Assembly: GCA_036725605.1 (NCBI GenBank)
Contig: DAIMDW010000015.1
Location: forward strand, 73,271 to 137,270
DNA from: CALBTQ01 sp036725605
Lineage (GTDB): Bacteria > Lernaellota > Lernaellaia > Lernaellales > Lernaellaceae
Length of the DNA: 64,000 nt
Direction: 5' to 3'
In this document: positions 25,339 to 33,904 of the stretch, piece by piece
Numbering within the stretch: position 1 is the stretch's first letter
How the letters are laid out: the number at the start of each line of letters is the position of its first letter
Made by a program: the position numbers and the translations under genes
The notes under the pieces: model-generated
Told to the model about the DNA's origin: nothing
The model's input: the letters and a program-made list of their open reading frames with translations, nothing else
The model's database searches: none

Positions 25339-27027
25339 ATGGAAGTCAACATCCGCATTGCCGGTGCGGCGGGACAGGGCATTCAAACCGCGGCCGATCT
25401 GCTGGGACGGGCCGCCATGCGCGGCGGTTTGCATGTGTATCATTATTCCGATGCCGAATCGCGCATTCGCGGTGGCTTGAATTTCAGTCATTTGCGTATT
25501 GCGAATCGGCCGTTGGCGGGCGTGAGCGAAACGGTCGATGTGCTCGTGGCTTTGTCCGAGGACGGTCTGCGTGCGTTCGGCGACGCGGTCGATGCGGCGG
25601 GGATGGTGCTGTGCAAAGGGCAATGGTCCCATCCGTGCGCTCTGCCGTTTCACCTGGATGAGTTGGCGCGCCAAGCCGGTTCGTCACGCGCGGAAGGCGT
25701 CGTGGCCGTGGCGGTCGTCGCGGCGATGATGGGCCTGGCACAACGAACCGTGAGCGAACTGGTCGAGGAGCGCTTCGTCAAACAAACGCAGTTGATGGCG
25801 GCCAATAAACAAGCGGTTGAACTGGGCTTTGCCGCCGTGCGCGCCGCCAATCCCGATGAGCGTTTTCGGTTTACGCTCGCCTCCGCCGAAGACAATCGCC
25901 TGTGGATCAGTGGCGGGCAGGCGACGGCTTTGGGCGCGGTGGCCGGCGGCGTTTCGTTTCTGGCGGCTTATCCGATGAGCCCGGCGACGAGCGTGATGAC
26001 CAACCTGGCGCAATGGGCCGCGCAAACCGGCGTGATCGTCGAGCAGGCGGAAGATGAAATCGCCGCCATCAACATGGTGGCGGGCGCGTCCTATGCCGGC
26101 GCCCGGGCGATGACGGCCACGTCGGGCGGCGGCTTCGCGTTGATGACCGAAGGCATCTCCCTGTTGGGGATGATCGAAGCGCCCGCGGTGATTGTTCTCG
26201 CGCAGCGTCCCGGACCGGCGACCGGTCTGCCCACGCGCAGCGCGCAGGGCGATTTGCATCTGGCGCTGCACGCGGGACACGGGCATGTTCCGCGCGTCAT
26301 TTTCGCCCCGGAGGATATCGCCGATTGTCTCCACCTGACCGCCATCGCGCTGGATATCGCCGAGCGATTCCAGACTCCCGTACTGATTTTGACCGATCAA
26401 CTGTTGATGGACAGCCAGACGGCCTTGCCGCCGTTCGATGTTGACGATCTGCCGACCGAGCGGCATTTTCTGAGCGCCACGCAACTCGATGAACTGGCTG
26501 ACTACCACCGGTTCGCCGTTACCGCCGACGGCGTATCGCCCCTGGCCGCGCCGGGAGCCTCGCGGCATGTGGTGGTTGCTTCCAGCGACGAGCACGACGA
26601 AGCGGGGCATATCGCCGACTCGGTCGAGATTGCCACGCGCATGGCGCAAAAGCGTCTCGACAAGGAACGGACCATCGCTACGCAGGTGCAGTTGCCGCTG
26701 ACGCTTTCGGCTGATCCGGCCGGGCGGCAATTGGTCTTGAGTTGGGGCAGCGCGAAACACACAGTTGCCGAGGCTCTGTCGCTGATCGATAACGGGCGAT
26801 TCGCTCATCTCAACCTACGCCAACTGTGGCCGTTTCCGGCGGCCGAATTGACCGCGTTGATGGAGCGGGCAACGGGCGTGATCGTCGTTGAAAACAACGT
26901 GACCGGCGAACTGGCGCGGCTGGTGCGCGCCGAAACGCTGCGCGCGGCGGATACGGTTGTCACCAAACTCAACGGCCGGCCGTTGACGGTCCAGGAGCTG
27001 GTCCGTCGTTTGCGGGGGGAGGTGTAG
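25339..27027 (+). CDS. korA: 2-oxoacid:ferredoxin oxidoreductase, fused gamma-alpha subunit
   Basis: 562 residues. Residues 1-180 are the gamma domain (IRIAGAAGQGIQTAADLLGRA). The alpha (PYR) domain starts around 195 with SGGQATALGAVAGGVSFLAAYPMSP and continues to the C-terminal transketolase-like domain (about 455-562). With the next gene it would oxidise a 2-oxoacid plus CoA to acyl-CoA and CO2 and reduce ferredoxin. The gamma-alpha fusion is the 2-oxoglutarate-type arrangement, but substrate preference is not proved by this sequence. Three bases separate it from the beta-subunit gene. Confidence 0.9.
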   Translation: MEVNIRIAGAAGQGIQTAADLLGRAAMRGGLHVYHYSDAESRIRGGLNFSHLRIANRPLAGVSETVDVLVALSEDGLRAFGDAVDAAGMVLCKGQWSHPCALPFHLDELARQAGSSRAEGVVAVAVVAAMMGLAQRTVSELVEERFVKQTQLMAANKQAVELGFAAVRAANPDERFRFTLASAEDNRLWISGGQATALGAVAGGVSFLAAYPMSPATSVMTNLAQWAAQTGVIVEQAEDEIAAINMVAGASYAGARAMTATSGGGFALMTEGISLLGMIEAPAVIVLAQRPGPATGLPTRSAQGDLHLALHAGHGHVPRVIFAPEDIADCLHLTAIALDIAERFQTPVLILTDQLLMDSQTALPPFDVDDLPTERHFLSATQLDELADYHRFAVTADGVSPLAAPGASRHVVVASSDEHDEAGHIADSVEIATRMAQKRLDKERTIATQVQLPLTLSADPAGRQLVLSWGSAKHTVAEALSLIDNGRFAHLNLRQLWPFPAAELTALMERATGVIVVENNVTGELARLVRAETLRAADTVVTKLNGRPLTVQELVRRLRGEV

Positions 27028-27029
27028 CC

Positions 27030-27887
27030 ATGCCGGTGACCATTGCCGATTATCAAAACGACGTGCCCAACCAATGGTGTCCGGGATGCGGAAATTTTCC
27101 GATTCTCGATGCGGTCAAAATGGCGCTGGTCGAGTTACAGCTTGCGCCGCAGGATGTGCTGTTGGTTTCCGGCATCGGCCAGGCGCCCAAGTTGCCGCAC
27201 TACCTGCGCGTCAACGCGTTCAACGGCCTGCACGGGCGCGAGGCGGCTGCGGCGACGGCGGCCAAGCTCGTCGCACCGCACATGACCGTCCTGGTGCATG
27301 CGGGCGACGGCGGCGGCTACGGCGAGGGCGGCAATCATCTGCTGCATGCCATCCGGCGCAACATCGATCTGACGATGATTGTGCACGACAACAAAGTTTA
27401 TGGTTTGACCAAGGGGCAGGCGTCGCCGACCACGCCCGTGGGCACGATCACCAAGATCAATCCGGAAGGCGTGACCGCCCGGCCGCTCAATCCGCCGGCT
27501 TTGGCGATTTCACAATCGTGCTCTTTCGTTGCCCAGGGCTCGGCGGCGCACAAGGAACACCTGAGCATGTTGCTGGCCGAGGCGATTCGCCACCGGGGAT
27601 TTTCGTTGGTCAACGTGTTGCAGCCCTGCGTGAGCTGGGAGCGCGTGTACACCTACGCCTATTTAAAGGAGCACGCGTACGAGTTGGGCGGCGGCTACGA
27701 TCCTCGCGATCGTTGGGCGGCGCTGCGGCTGGTGCTCGAACCGGACGGACGATTGCCGTTGGGCGTGATTTACCGGGAAGAGCGGCCGGTTTATGAATTG
27801 CGCGGATCGACACATGAGGATGTGCCCGCGTATGTCCGGCCGGTGCAGCCGCGCTCGATCGAAACGCTATATGAGCGTCTAAGATAA
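27030..27887 (+). CDS. korB: 2-oxoacid:ferredoxin oxidoreductase, beta subunit
   Basis: 285 residues. The thiamine diphosphate site is read in HAGDGGGYGEGGNHLLHA and NKVYGLTKGQASPTT. The N-terminal CPGCG plus downstream Cys residues (for example LQPC) can ligate a 4Fe-4S cluster. Partner of the gamma-alpha subunit just upstream. No separate ferredoxin-like delta subunit is encoded beside it, so the electrons should leave to a free ferredoxin, the donor expected for the ferredoxin-thioredoxin reductase encoded at 28499. Confidence 0.93.
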   Translation: MPVTIADYQNDVPNQWCPGCGNFPILDAVKMALVELQLAPQDVLLVSGIGQAPKLPHYLRVNAFNGLHGREAAAATAAKLVAPHMTVLVHAGDGGGYGEGGNHLLHAIRRNIDLTMIVHDNKVYGLTKGQASPTTPVGTITKINPEGVTARPLNPPALAISQSCSFVAQGSAAHKEHLSMLLAEAIRHRGFSLVNVLQPCVSWERVYTYAYLKEHAYELGGGYDPRDRWAALRLVLEPDGRLPLGVIYREERPVYELRGSTHEDVPAYVRPVQPRSIETLYERLR

Positions 27888-27958
27888 TTCATCGGGGAAT
27901 TGCAAAATCGCCGCGGCGAATTATGGTTATAGGGTCAGCAAAAAATTTGGAGGCATTC

Positions 27959-28483
27959 ATGAGTGAGCGCGCATTGAAAATGTTATCGACCGCTTTGGAA
28001 ATGGAAGAGAAGGGGTACAAGTTCTATCACAAGTTCGTCGCCGAATGCGGCGTCGGCGTCGCCGGCAAAATCTTCAAGCTGCTTATGGAAGACGAACTGG
28101 TGCACATCGAGCGCATCAAGAGCATCTTCGATTTTCTGAACGGCGGCGAAGGGTGGTCCGACGCCTGGAAGTTGCAGGCTGAAGCGCACGAGAACCTCGG
28201 CCAGGTGTTTCGCGATCTGGCCCGGGAACACGGCGCGAACATCTCGTGCTCCACGAGCGATCTGGAGGCGTTGAACATCGGTCTGGATTTCGAGAACAAG
28301 GCCGTGCAGTTCTACAAAGAGCATCTGCAAAGCGCTCAGGACGAACTGGAAAGAGAATTTCTGGAGGCGATGATTCACGAGGAGCGCCGGCATTACGATC
28401 TGCTCGACGACATGAAATTCTACCTCACCGATCCGGATCATTGGTTCATGGAGAAATCGCGCAGCGGGCTGGACGGCGCATAA
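27959..28483 (+). CDS. rubrerythrin-like ferritin-fold diiron protein
   Basis: 174 residues. Four-helix bundle with iron ligands visible as ALEMEEKGYKFY, MEDELVHIERI, LDFENKAVQFY and IHEERRHYDLLDD, the E-x(n)-ExxH pairs of the rubrerythrin class. There is no rubredoxin domain at either end. Family members reduce peroxide or bind iron in anaerobes; electrons would have to come from a separate donor. TTGGAGG before ATG 27959 makes this the start. A 12-bp palindrome, TCGCCGCGGCGA, lies at about 27908-27919 upstream. Confidence 0.85.
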   Translation: MSERALKMLSTALEMEEKGYKFYHKFVAECGVGVAGKIFKLLMEDELVHIERIKSIFDFLNGGEGWSDAWKLQAEAHENLGQVFRDLAREHGANISCSTSDLEALNIGLDFENKAVQFYKEHLQSAQDELEREFLEAMIHEERRHYDLLDDMKFYLTDPDHWFMEKSRSGLDGA

Positions 28484-28498
28484 GCCGTCCGCGCGCGG

Positions 28499-28849
28499 CT
28501 ATTGGAACATCTTCTCCGGCGGACGCCGCTCGGGTACGCGCAGGCTCTTGTCGATTTTCCCGTCAAGGTAATCCTGACTGACGTACAACTCGCAATAGCA
28601 TTTACCGAACTCGTTCATGTCCGGCACCGCGTAGACGCACGGACAGATGATGTCCTGATCCTTCTCCGCGTCGCCGGCGGCCAGCCGGCAAGGACAGCTC
28701 GGAAATCCATACCGGTTGCGGTTGGCCAGCAGTCCTTCGATCAGCGGTCGCACCACGCCTTCGTCGGGATTGAAGTTCAATCCTTTGCCGGCGGCGAACT
28801 TTTTCAGGATGGCGAAGTACTCGTCGAAAGTTAGTTCTTTTTGGGACAT
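28499..28849 (-). CDS. ftrB: ferredoxin-thioredoxin reductase catalytic subunit-like protein
   Basis: 116 residues. The cysteine pattern is CPC (52, 54), CPC (69, 71) and CYC (84, 86), the layout of the FTR catalytic chain that binds a 4Fe-4S cluster beside a redox disulfide. It passes electrons from ferredoxin to a thioredoxin- or glutaredoxin-like partner. Two oddities: the plant-type third motif is CHC, whose His matters for catalysis, but here it is CYC, and the gaps between motifs are 14 and 12 residues rather than 16 and 8. No variable subunit is nearby. The gene follows the glutaredoxin gene by two bases, which marks the likely partner. Confidence 0.88.
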   Translation of the reverse strand: MSQKELTFDEYFAILKKFAAGKGLNFNPDEGVVRPLIEGLLANRNRYGFPSCPCRLAAGDAEKDQDIICPCVYAVPDMNEFGKCYCELYVSQDYLDGKIDKSLRVPERRPPEKMFQ

Positions 28850-28851
28850 GA

Positions 28852-29109
28852 TCAGACTCCAAACACCTGTTTGATTTCGTCGATCGTGGTGCCGACGAGC
28901 ACCATTTCTTCGGATTCGATGACCGGAAACGAGACGATCGGATGGTATTTGCGGAGCCGATCGACGATGGCCAGACGATCCTCGCGGGGGATCAGATCGA
29001 TCTCCACCAGGTCGTAATCGAACTTGATGTCGTTCAAAAAATTTTTCACGCGAAGGCAGCGGGGGCAGGTGGATATCGCGTAGAGAATCGGCTTCTTGGT
29101 TTTATTCAT
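28852..29109 (-). CDS. glutaredoxin/NrdH-like redox protein
   Basis: 85 residues with the active site TCPRC at Cys15-Cys18 and a cis-Pro segment VSFPVI near 63, both typical of the glutaredoxin fold. The CPRC centre is unlike the CPYC of glutathione-linked glutaredoxins and suits a partner reduced by a protein. ATG 29109 with GGAAC a few bases upstream is preferred over GTG 29121. First gene of a two-gene operon with the FTR-like subunit; I infer that FTR reduces it. Confidence 0.83.
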   Translation of the reverse strand: MNKTKKPILYAISTCPRCLRVKNFLNDIKFDYDLVEIDLIPREDRLAIVDRLRKYHPIVSFPVIESEEMVLVGTTIDEIKQVFGV

Positions 29110-29308
29110 GACTTGTTCCACGTTTAATTGTGAAAGTTATTGGAATTAGAAGAGTAATCTGCAAGCATCCCTTCATTGTCAGATCATAGGAATCGAATCC
29201 GAACCTGTCAATGATGCGAGGAAAATTCATTTTTCACAGGGGGATGAAAATTTCCCTGCAATTAGTGAAAAGTGACAAAATGGATTGCTTTTGGTTGTCT
29301 TTTTCCAC

Positions 29309-29336
29309 TTGACGCTGCGGTGAGGGCTATGATACC
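29309..29336 (+). promoter_or_regulatory. possible sigma-70 promoter of the acyl-CoA dehydrogenase gene
   Basis: TTGACG at 29309-29314 is followed after 16 nt by GATACC at 29331-29336; the overlapping TATGAT at 29328-29333 is a better -10 by sequence but only 13 nt away. Either places the start point inside or just before the palindrome at 29343. Confidence 0.4.
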
Positions 29337-29342
29337 TTCGAT

Positions 29343-29366
29343 GGGTGAATGAGGATTCATTCATCC
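29343..29366. promoter_or_regulatory. FadR/TetR-like operator palindrome
   Basis: A near-perfect inverted repeat: arms GGGTGAATGA and TCATTCATCC around the spacer GGAT; the core TGAATGA-N4-TCATTCA is perfect. The core matches the binding box known for the Bacillus TetR-family fatty-acid regulator FadR. It sits just downstream of the presumed promoter, a repressor position. No TetR gene is present in the window, so the regulator would be encoded elsewhere. Confidence 0.65.
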
Positions 29367-29468
29367 AATTTCATTCAGCAGAGACGTATTCATCGCCGGT
29401 TATGAATGTTGGGGTAACAGGTTAACGGTATCTTTTTGTTTTCACCGCTAAAATAGGGAGGAATCCTA

Positions 29469-31331
29469 ATGAGTCACTATTTGGTTGACGAGCGGGATGT
29501 CAACTTTGTCCTGTTCGACTGGCTGAACATCGGCCAGTTGGCTGAACATCCCAAGTTCGCGGAAGTGGGATTCGACGTCGAAACCGCCAAAGGCATGCTG
29601 GACACGGCGATCAAGATCGCGAAAGACGTCGTTGCGCCTTGCAACGAGGAAGGCGACAAGATCGGCGCGAAGTTCGAAAACGGCAACGTCTATGTGCCGC
29701 CTTCGTACAAGGGTGCCATGGCCACGTTCGTGGAAAACGGCTTCATTACGCTCAACGCCAGCCCGGAGTGGGGCGGCTTGGGTTGGCCGTCGGTCGTGAA
29801 CATGCAGATCATGGAATTCATGTGCGGCGCCTGCACCGCGTTCACCATGTATCCTGAATTGACCGTCGGCGCGGCGCGGATGTTCGATGCCTTCGCCAGT
29901 GACGAGTTGAAGAACAAGTACCTCCCCAAGATGTACGACGGCACCTGGGGCGGCACGATGTGCCTGACCGAGCCGGGCGCCGGTTCGGACGTCGGCGCGG
30001 TGAAAACCACGGCCAAAGACAACGGCGACGGCACCTGGACGATCACCGGCACCAAGATCTTCATCAGCTCCGGTGACAACGACATGTTCGAAAACATCAT
30101 TCACCCGGTGCTGGCCCGCGCCGACGGCAGCCCCGCCGGCGTCAAGGGCATCAGCCTGTTCCTCGTGCCCAAGTTCCTGGTCAACGATGACGGCAGCCTG
30201 GGCGAAGCCAACGATGTCGTGTGCGGCGGCATCGAGCACAAAATGGGCATCAAGGGCTCGGCCACCTGCACGCTGAACTTCGGCGAAGGCGGCACGTGCA
30301 AAGGCTGGCTGGTCGGCGAACTGAACGAAGGCATCAAGTACATGTTCATGATGATGAACGAAGCGCGCCTTTACGTCGGTCTGCAGGCGGCCTCGGTGGC
30401 CAACACGGCCTACCTGAACGCCCTGAACTACGCCAAAGAGCGTATTCAGTTCCGTCACGTCAAAGACATGGCCAAGCACGACGCCCCCGGCGTGCCGATC
30501 GTCGAGCACCCCGACGTTCGTCGGATGCTGATGTACCAGAAGGCCTTTGCCGAGGGCTTCCGCGCCCTGTTGGCCCGCTGCGCCTTCTACGAGGACCTGG
30601 CGAACACGAAGGAAGGCGACCTGCACGACAAGTACCACGGCTTGGTCGAACTGCTTGTGCCGGTTTGCAAAGCTTACTGCTCCGACTTCGCCTACGATGT
30701 CTGCGAGCAGGCGATTCAGGTGTACGGCGGCTACGGCTTCTGCGCGGAATACCCGGTTGAACAGTATGCCCGCGACACCAAGATCACCTCGCTGTACGAA
30801 GGCACCAACGGCATCCAGGCGCTCGACCTGCTGGGCCGCAAACTTGCCACCAAGGGCGGCATCTTCTTCATGTATTTCATGCAGGAGATGAACGACTTCA
30901 TCGGCAAGAACGGCAAGCACCCGGTGTTGGGCGAGTACGTGCAGAAACTGCAGCAGATCCAGGCCGTGCTGGCGCAGACCGTGATGAGCCTGCCCGGCTT
31001 CATGAAGAGGGAAAGCTTCAAAGAGAAGCTCATCCCGGTTCTGTACGCCACTCCGTTCCTGGAGATGTTCGGTCACATCGCGCTGAGCCAGTATCACCTG
31101 GAAATGGCCGTCAAGGCTCAGGAAATGCTGGATGCGCTGTTCGCCGAAAAGGGCGTGGCCGACAACGCCGAAGGCCAGAAAGCGCTGTTGAAGGACAACG
31201 ACGAAGCTCGTTACCTGTACAACAAAGTCGTCACCGCCAAGTGGTTTGTGAGCAACATTCTGCCGATGGCCAAGACGATCGCCGATTACTTCAAGACCGG
31301 CGACACCAGCGCGTTCGACATCCGCTTCTAA
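29469..31331 (+). CDS. acyl-CoA dehydrogenase (long, FadE/DmdC-like)
   Basis: 620 residues, longer than the 380-residue classical enzymes because of a C-terminal domain beyond about 470. Flavin and substrate motifs include CLTEPGAGSDVG, IKGSATCTLNFG and the helical core with YGGYGFCAEYPVEQYARD. The catalytic base should be Glu444 in SLYEGTNGIQ. It introduces the trans-2 double bond into acyl-CoA with FAD, the first step of beta-oxidation. The GGGAGGAAT ribosome site precedes ATG 29469. A FadR-like operator upstream and a strong terminator downstream show a single-gene unit. Chain-length preference is not evident. Confidence 0.93.
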   Translation: MSHYLVDERDVNFVLFDWLNIGQLAEHPKFAEVGFDVETAKGMLDTAIKIAKDVVAPCNEEGDKIGAKFENGNVYVPPSYKGAMATFVENGFITLNASPEWGGLGWPSVVNMQIMEFMCGACTAFTMYPELTVGAARMFDAFASDELKNKYLPKMYDGTWGGTMCLTEPGAGSDVGAVKTTAKDNGDGTWTITGTKIFISSGDNDMFENIIHPVLARADGSPAGVKGISLFLVPKFLVNDDGSLGEANDVVCGGIEHKMGIKGSATCTLNFGEGGTCKGWLVGELNEGIKYMFMMMNEARLYVGLQAASVANTAYLNALNYAKERIQFRHVKDMAKHDAPGVPIVEHPDVRRMLMYQKAFAEGFRALLARCAFYEDLANTKEGDLHDKYHGLVELLVPVCKAYCSDFAYDVCEQAIQVYGGYGFCAEYPVEQYARDTKITSLYEGTNGIQALDLLGRKLATKGGIFFMYFMQEMNDFIGKNGKHPVLGEYVQKLQQIQAVLAQTVMSLPGFMKRESFKEKLIPVLYATPFLEMFGHIALSQYHLEMAVKAQEMLDALFAEKGVADNAEGQKALLKDNDEARYLYNKVVTAKWFVSNILPMAKTIADYFKTGDTSAFDIRF

Positions 31332-31352
31332 GCGTTTGTGCGACAAATCCGA

Positions 31353-31385
31353 GACCCGGGATCGACCGATCCCGGGTCTTTTTTG
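31353..31385 (+). terminator. intrinsic terminator of the acyl-CoA dehydrogenase gene
   Basis: A perfect 12-bp stem, GACCCGGGATCG (31353-31364) with CGATCCCGGGTC (31367-31378), closed by a two-base gap, is followed by a run of seven T residues. It lies about 20 nt after the stop codon. Confidence 0.92.
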
Positions 31386-31390
31386 TATTG

Positions 31391-31554
31391 CCGATAAAGT
31401 CTTCCCCGTCTTTATCGGTTGACGGTCGACGAAAAGCGCGGTTTTCGTCTCCCTTCATTTTCGACAACGGGAAATTGCCGAAAATGGCGCTCCGTCCCTG
31501 GGTCGCGTTTGGCGGGTCAAGCGGCCGAAACGGGCCCAACTTGATCTTTTCGGC
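31391..31554. repeat. array of four inverted repeats in an intergenic region
   Basis: The 31386-31607 gap has no gene but four separate inverted repeats in a row: CCGATAAAG/CTTTATCGG (31391-31399, 31410-31418); GACGAAAA/TTTTCGTC (31428-31435, 31442-31449); CATTTTCG/CGAAAATG (31456-31463, 31479-31486); GCCGAAA/TTTCGGC (31524-31530, 31548-31554). All arms match perfectly. Three share a CGAAAA-type core. It could be a structured RNA, a multi-site operator or a remnant of a REP-type element. Confidence 0.6.
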
Positions 31555-31607
31555 AAAAACTGATAGCAGAACCTCTTGTTTTCTGATGAGTTACCATCGG
31601 GAGGCCC

Positions 31608-32801
31608 ATGAAGGATCATCTGATCATCTGCCCGCTGTGCACCAACGAGATCCCGTTCGACTCGGCGCAGTGCCCGTATTGCGGCGCGTTGCTCTCGCCG
31701 GGGCCGACGCGCGCCACGCCGATCCTCAAAGGCGTGGTGTGTCTCAAGTGCGGCGAAAAGAACTACAGCTACGACGAATGCACGTTCTGCGGCCACCCGT
31801 TCACCGTCACCTGTCCCGAGTGCGGCGGCGAGTTGCGCCTGAAGGATCAACAGTGCCCGCAATGCAATTTGTCGATCCGCAAGTTCAGCGCCACGCGGCG
31901 CAAGACCGAAAAGGCGACGCACGCGACGGCGCGCCGGCGCAAACTGCCCGGCGATAAATGGACCTACATCGCGCCGATCGCCCTGGCGGTGATCGTGGTG
32001 ATCGTCGCGGCGATCTTCTCGCTGAGCGGCGGCGAACAGGCCGAACCCGAGGAAGAGACGATCAAGGCCGGTGAGCCCAAGGCGATCGACAGCAACGGCG
32101 ACGGCGTCACCGACCGGTGGGACGTCTTCAGCGCCAGCGGCAAGGTCAGCGAACGCCGCTTCGACGAAAACAACGACACGGTCGTCGAGAAAATCGAATA
32201 CTACGACGAAGCCGGAGTGGTCCGGCACGCGCAACTGGACGAGAACGGCGACGGCGTGTTCGACCTGAGCCAGGTGTTCAATCCCAACGGCAAACTGACG
32301 ATGGCCTACTCGTTCAACGGCGACGATCGCCGGCCGACCAAAATCGACTACTTCAGCGCCGTCGGCAATCTGATCGAGCGTTGGGCCGACACCAACGGCG
32401 ATTACATTTTCGACCGCTACTATCGCTACGACGCGCGCGGCCGCCTGATGGCCGAAGGCTCCGACACCAAGGGCAACGGCTTCATCGACCTGGTGCTGGT
32501 GTACCGCGGCGACAAACAGATCTACCAGCGCGAATACGACGCCGAGGGCGACGGCATTTTCGAAAAGGTCGAAACGCTCAACGGCGAAGGCATCCGCATC
32601 ATTCTGGACGAAGACACCGACGGCAACGGCATCATGGACCAGCGCACGTTCTTCCACCTGACCGGTAAGACCCGCTGGGTGCAGTTGGACACCGACGGCG
32701 ACGGCATTCACGACACCTTCAAATCCTACACGCAGGACGGCAAGTACGCGCGCACCGGGCGCGATAGCGACGGCGACGGCAAACCGGATCAGTGGAAATG
32801 A
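31608..32801 (+). CDS. membrane protein with three zinc ribbons and periplasmic Asp-rich (calcium-binding-type) repeats
   Basis: 397 residues. Twelve Cys residues form three CxxC-x9/10-CxxC ribbons (8/11/22/25, 45/48/58/61, 69/72/83/86). A basic segment and one membrane helix follow at about 118-145, so the ribbons are cytoplasmic. The outside part carries about ten units of 21-22 residues built on D-x-(D/N/K)-G-(D/N)-G-x-x-D followed by an aromatic and G, close to EF-hand/dockerin-like calcium loops. I do not recognise a named family for the whole. GGGAGG lies before ATG 31608. The next gene overlaps by 4 nt, and lpdA follows. Confidence 0.8.
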   Translation: MKDHLIICPLCTNEIPFDSAQCPYCGALLSPGPTRATPILKGVVCLKCGEKNYSYDECTFCGHPFTVTCPECGGELRLKDQQCPQCNLSIRKFSATRRKTEKATHATARRRKLPGDKWTYIAPIALAVIVVIVAAIFSLSGGEQAEPEEETIKAGEPKAIDSNGDGVTDRWDVFSASGKVSERRFDENNDTVVEKIEYYDEAGVVRHAQLDENGDGVFDLSQVFNPNGKLTMAYSFNGDDRRPTKIDYFSAVGNLIERWADTNGDYIFDRYYRYDARGRLMAEGSDTKGNGFIDLVLVYRGDKQIYQREYDAEGDGIFEKVETLNGEGIRIILDEDTDGNGIMDQRTFFHLTGKTRWVQLDTDGDGIHDTFKSYTQDGKYARTGRDSDGDGKPDQWK

Positions 32802-33904
32802 CCTCCACCTATTTCGAAGAGCAAACCCCGCGCAGCCCGTTGGTTTCGTACGCGATCGGCGCGCTGGTTATTTACCTGGCGCTGTTCGCCGGCTTTCATT
32901 TGCTCATCTGGGCCTGGGGGGCGAACGATCTGCCCGCGCAGGCCAGCCCGGCGGTGGAGATCGATCCCGCTTTTCCCGCGCCGCAGGTGCTGCACCACAC
33001 GCCGGTGACGGTCGGCGATTTCGCCCTGGCCGTGCCGTACCAGGGCGGCATTTATGAAATTGCCGACGTGCTGCCGCCCGAGCTGACCGTCGTCTATCAC
33101 GATCAGGAGCAAACGCGCGAGGCGCAGGTGGTCGTATTCGCCCGAGCGCAACGCAACTGGTGGCGGATGCTCGCGCCGTTTCCTGCCGCGCGCCTGGCGC
33201 GGGACGCCGACTCGGCCGACGATCTGATCGAAATCCTGAGCGTGGGCAATCATCCGAGCGTCGGCGAGCGCATCTTCTTCTGGCGGCTGGTCGGTTGGTT
33301 CGGCAAGCGGCAGTTGAAAACGCTGATCGCCAAGGAAGCCGGCGACGGCCGCTTGGTGCGTCTGTGGCTGTTGCATCGCGACGGGCGGGAGATCGTCGGG
33401 CGCGAATACGAAAACGCCGCGCGGCCGGGACGCCTGGTGGCCGTGTCGCTGTTGCAGGGCGAGCGCCAGGTGGATCTTCGCTTCGCTTTCGACAGTGCCG
33501 ATCCCAAGAACATGGCGCTGGTCAACGCCTATCTGGAAGCGGTGCGCCTCGACGAAACGCCGCCGCCCGACAACGAACGCGGCTTGTTGGCGTGCGAGCA
33601 ATTGCCCGCCGCGTCGCTGACCGCCGCCGCGCGGTTGTGCCGCGAGGTTTTTCTGGCCGCGCAATGGACCGTCGAGGAGGGCGACTTGACGATTGCCCGG
33701 CGGTTGTATGATGTGTACCGACAGTTTCACGTGCCGGCCGGTCTGGCGGCGTTGCAGGATGTGCTGACGCTGACGCGCGACGAGAGTCCGCAGATCGGAC
33801 GTTTGGTGCGGGAAATCGAGGAAACCCGCGAACGCTTCGCGCGCGAACAGGCCGCCGCGGCGTTGGCGGAAGCCAATGAGAACGAGCAAGAGGAAAAGCC
33901 ATGA
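32798..33904 (+). CDS. single-pass membrane protein of unknown function
   Basis: 368 residues. One hydrophobic helix at about 19-40, with a 330-residue outside domain. The middle contains tryptophan-rich and R/D-rich beta segments (RNWWRMLAPFPAARLA, RLVRLWLLHRDGREI); the C-terminal 130 residues look helical, ending in an E/A-rich coiled-coil stretch. The ATG overlaps the upstream stop (ATGA), and its own stop overlaps lpdA, so three genes are translationally coupled. No family recognised. Confidence 0.75.
   Translation: MTSTYFEEQTPRSPLVSYAIGALVIYLALFAGFHLLIWAWGANDLPAQASPAVEIDPAFPAPQVLHHTPVTVGDFALAVPYQGGIYEIADVLPPELTVVYHDQEQTREAQVVVFARAQRNWWRMLAPFPAARLARDADSADDLIEILSVGNHPSVGERIFFWRLVGWFGKRQLKTLIAKEAGDGRLVRLWLLHRDGREIVGREYENAARPGRLVAVSLLQGERQVDLRFAFDSADPKNMALVNAYLEAVRLDETPPPDNERGLLACEQLPAASLTAAARLCREVFLAAQWTVEEGDLTIARRLYDVYRQFHVPAGLAALQDVLTLTRDESPQIGRLVREIEETRERFAREQAAAALAEANENEQEEKP

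Larger units (their letters stand above)
29110..29468. other. non-coding promoter region between glutaredoxin and acyl-CoA dehydrogenase genes
   Basis: This 359-nt gap is A+T-rich and carries no convincing gene. It should contain the minus-strand promoter for the glutaredoxin-FTR pair and the plus-strand promoter and operator of the acyl-CoA dehydrogenase (see 29309-29366). A further inverted repeat, ATTCAT (29388-29393) with ATGAAT (29402-29407), lies in the leader, and an extra half-site TCATTCA is at 29371-29377. Confidence 0.6.

Noticed and set aside
29466..31346. 626-codon minus-strand open frame covering the acyl-CoA dehydrogenase gene
   Set aside because: Exact shadow of a well-conserved enzyme; low-complexity product and no upstream signals.
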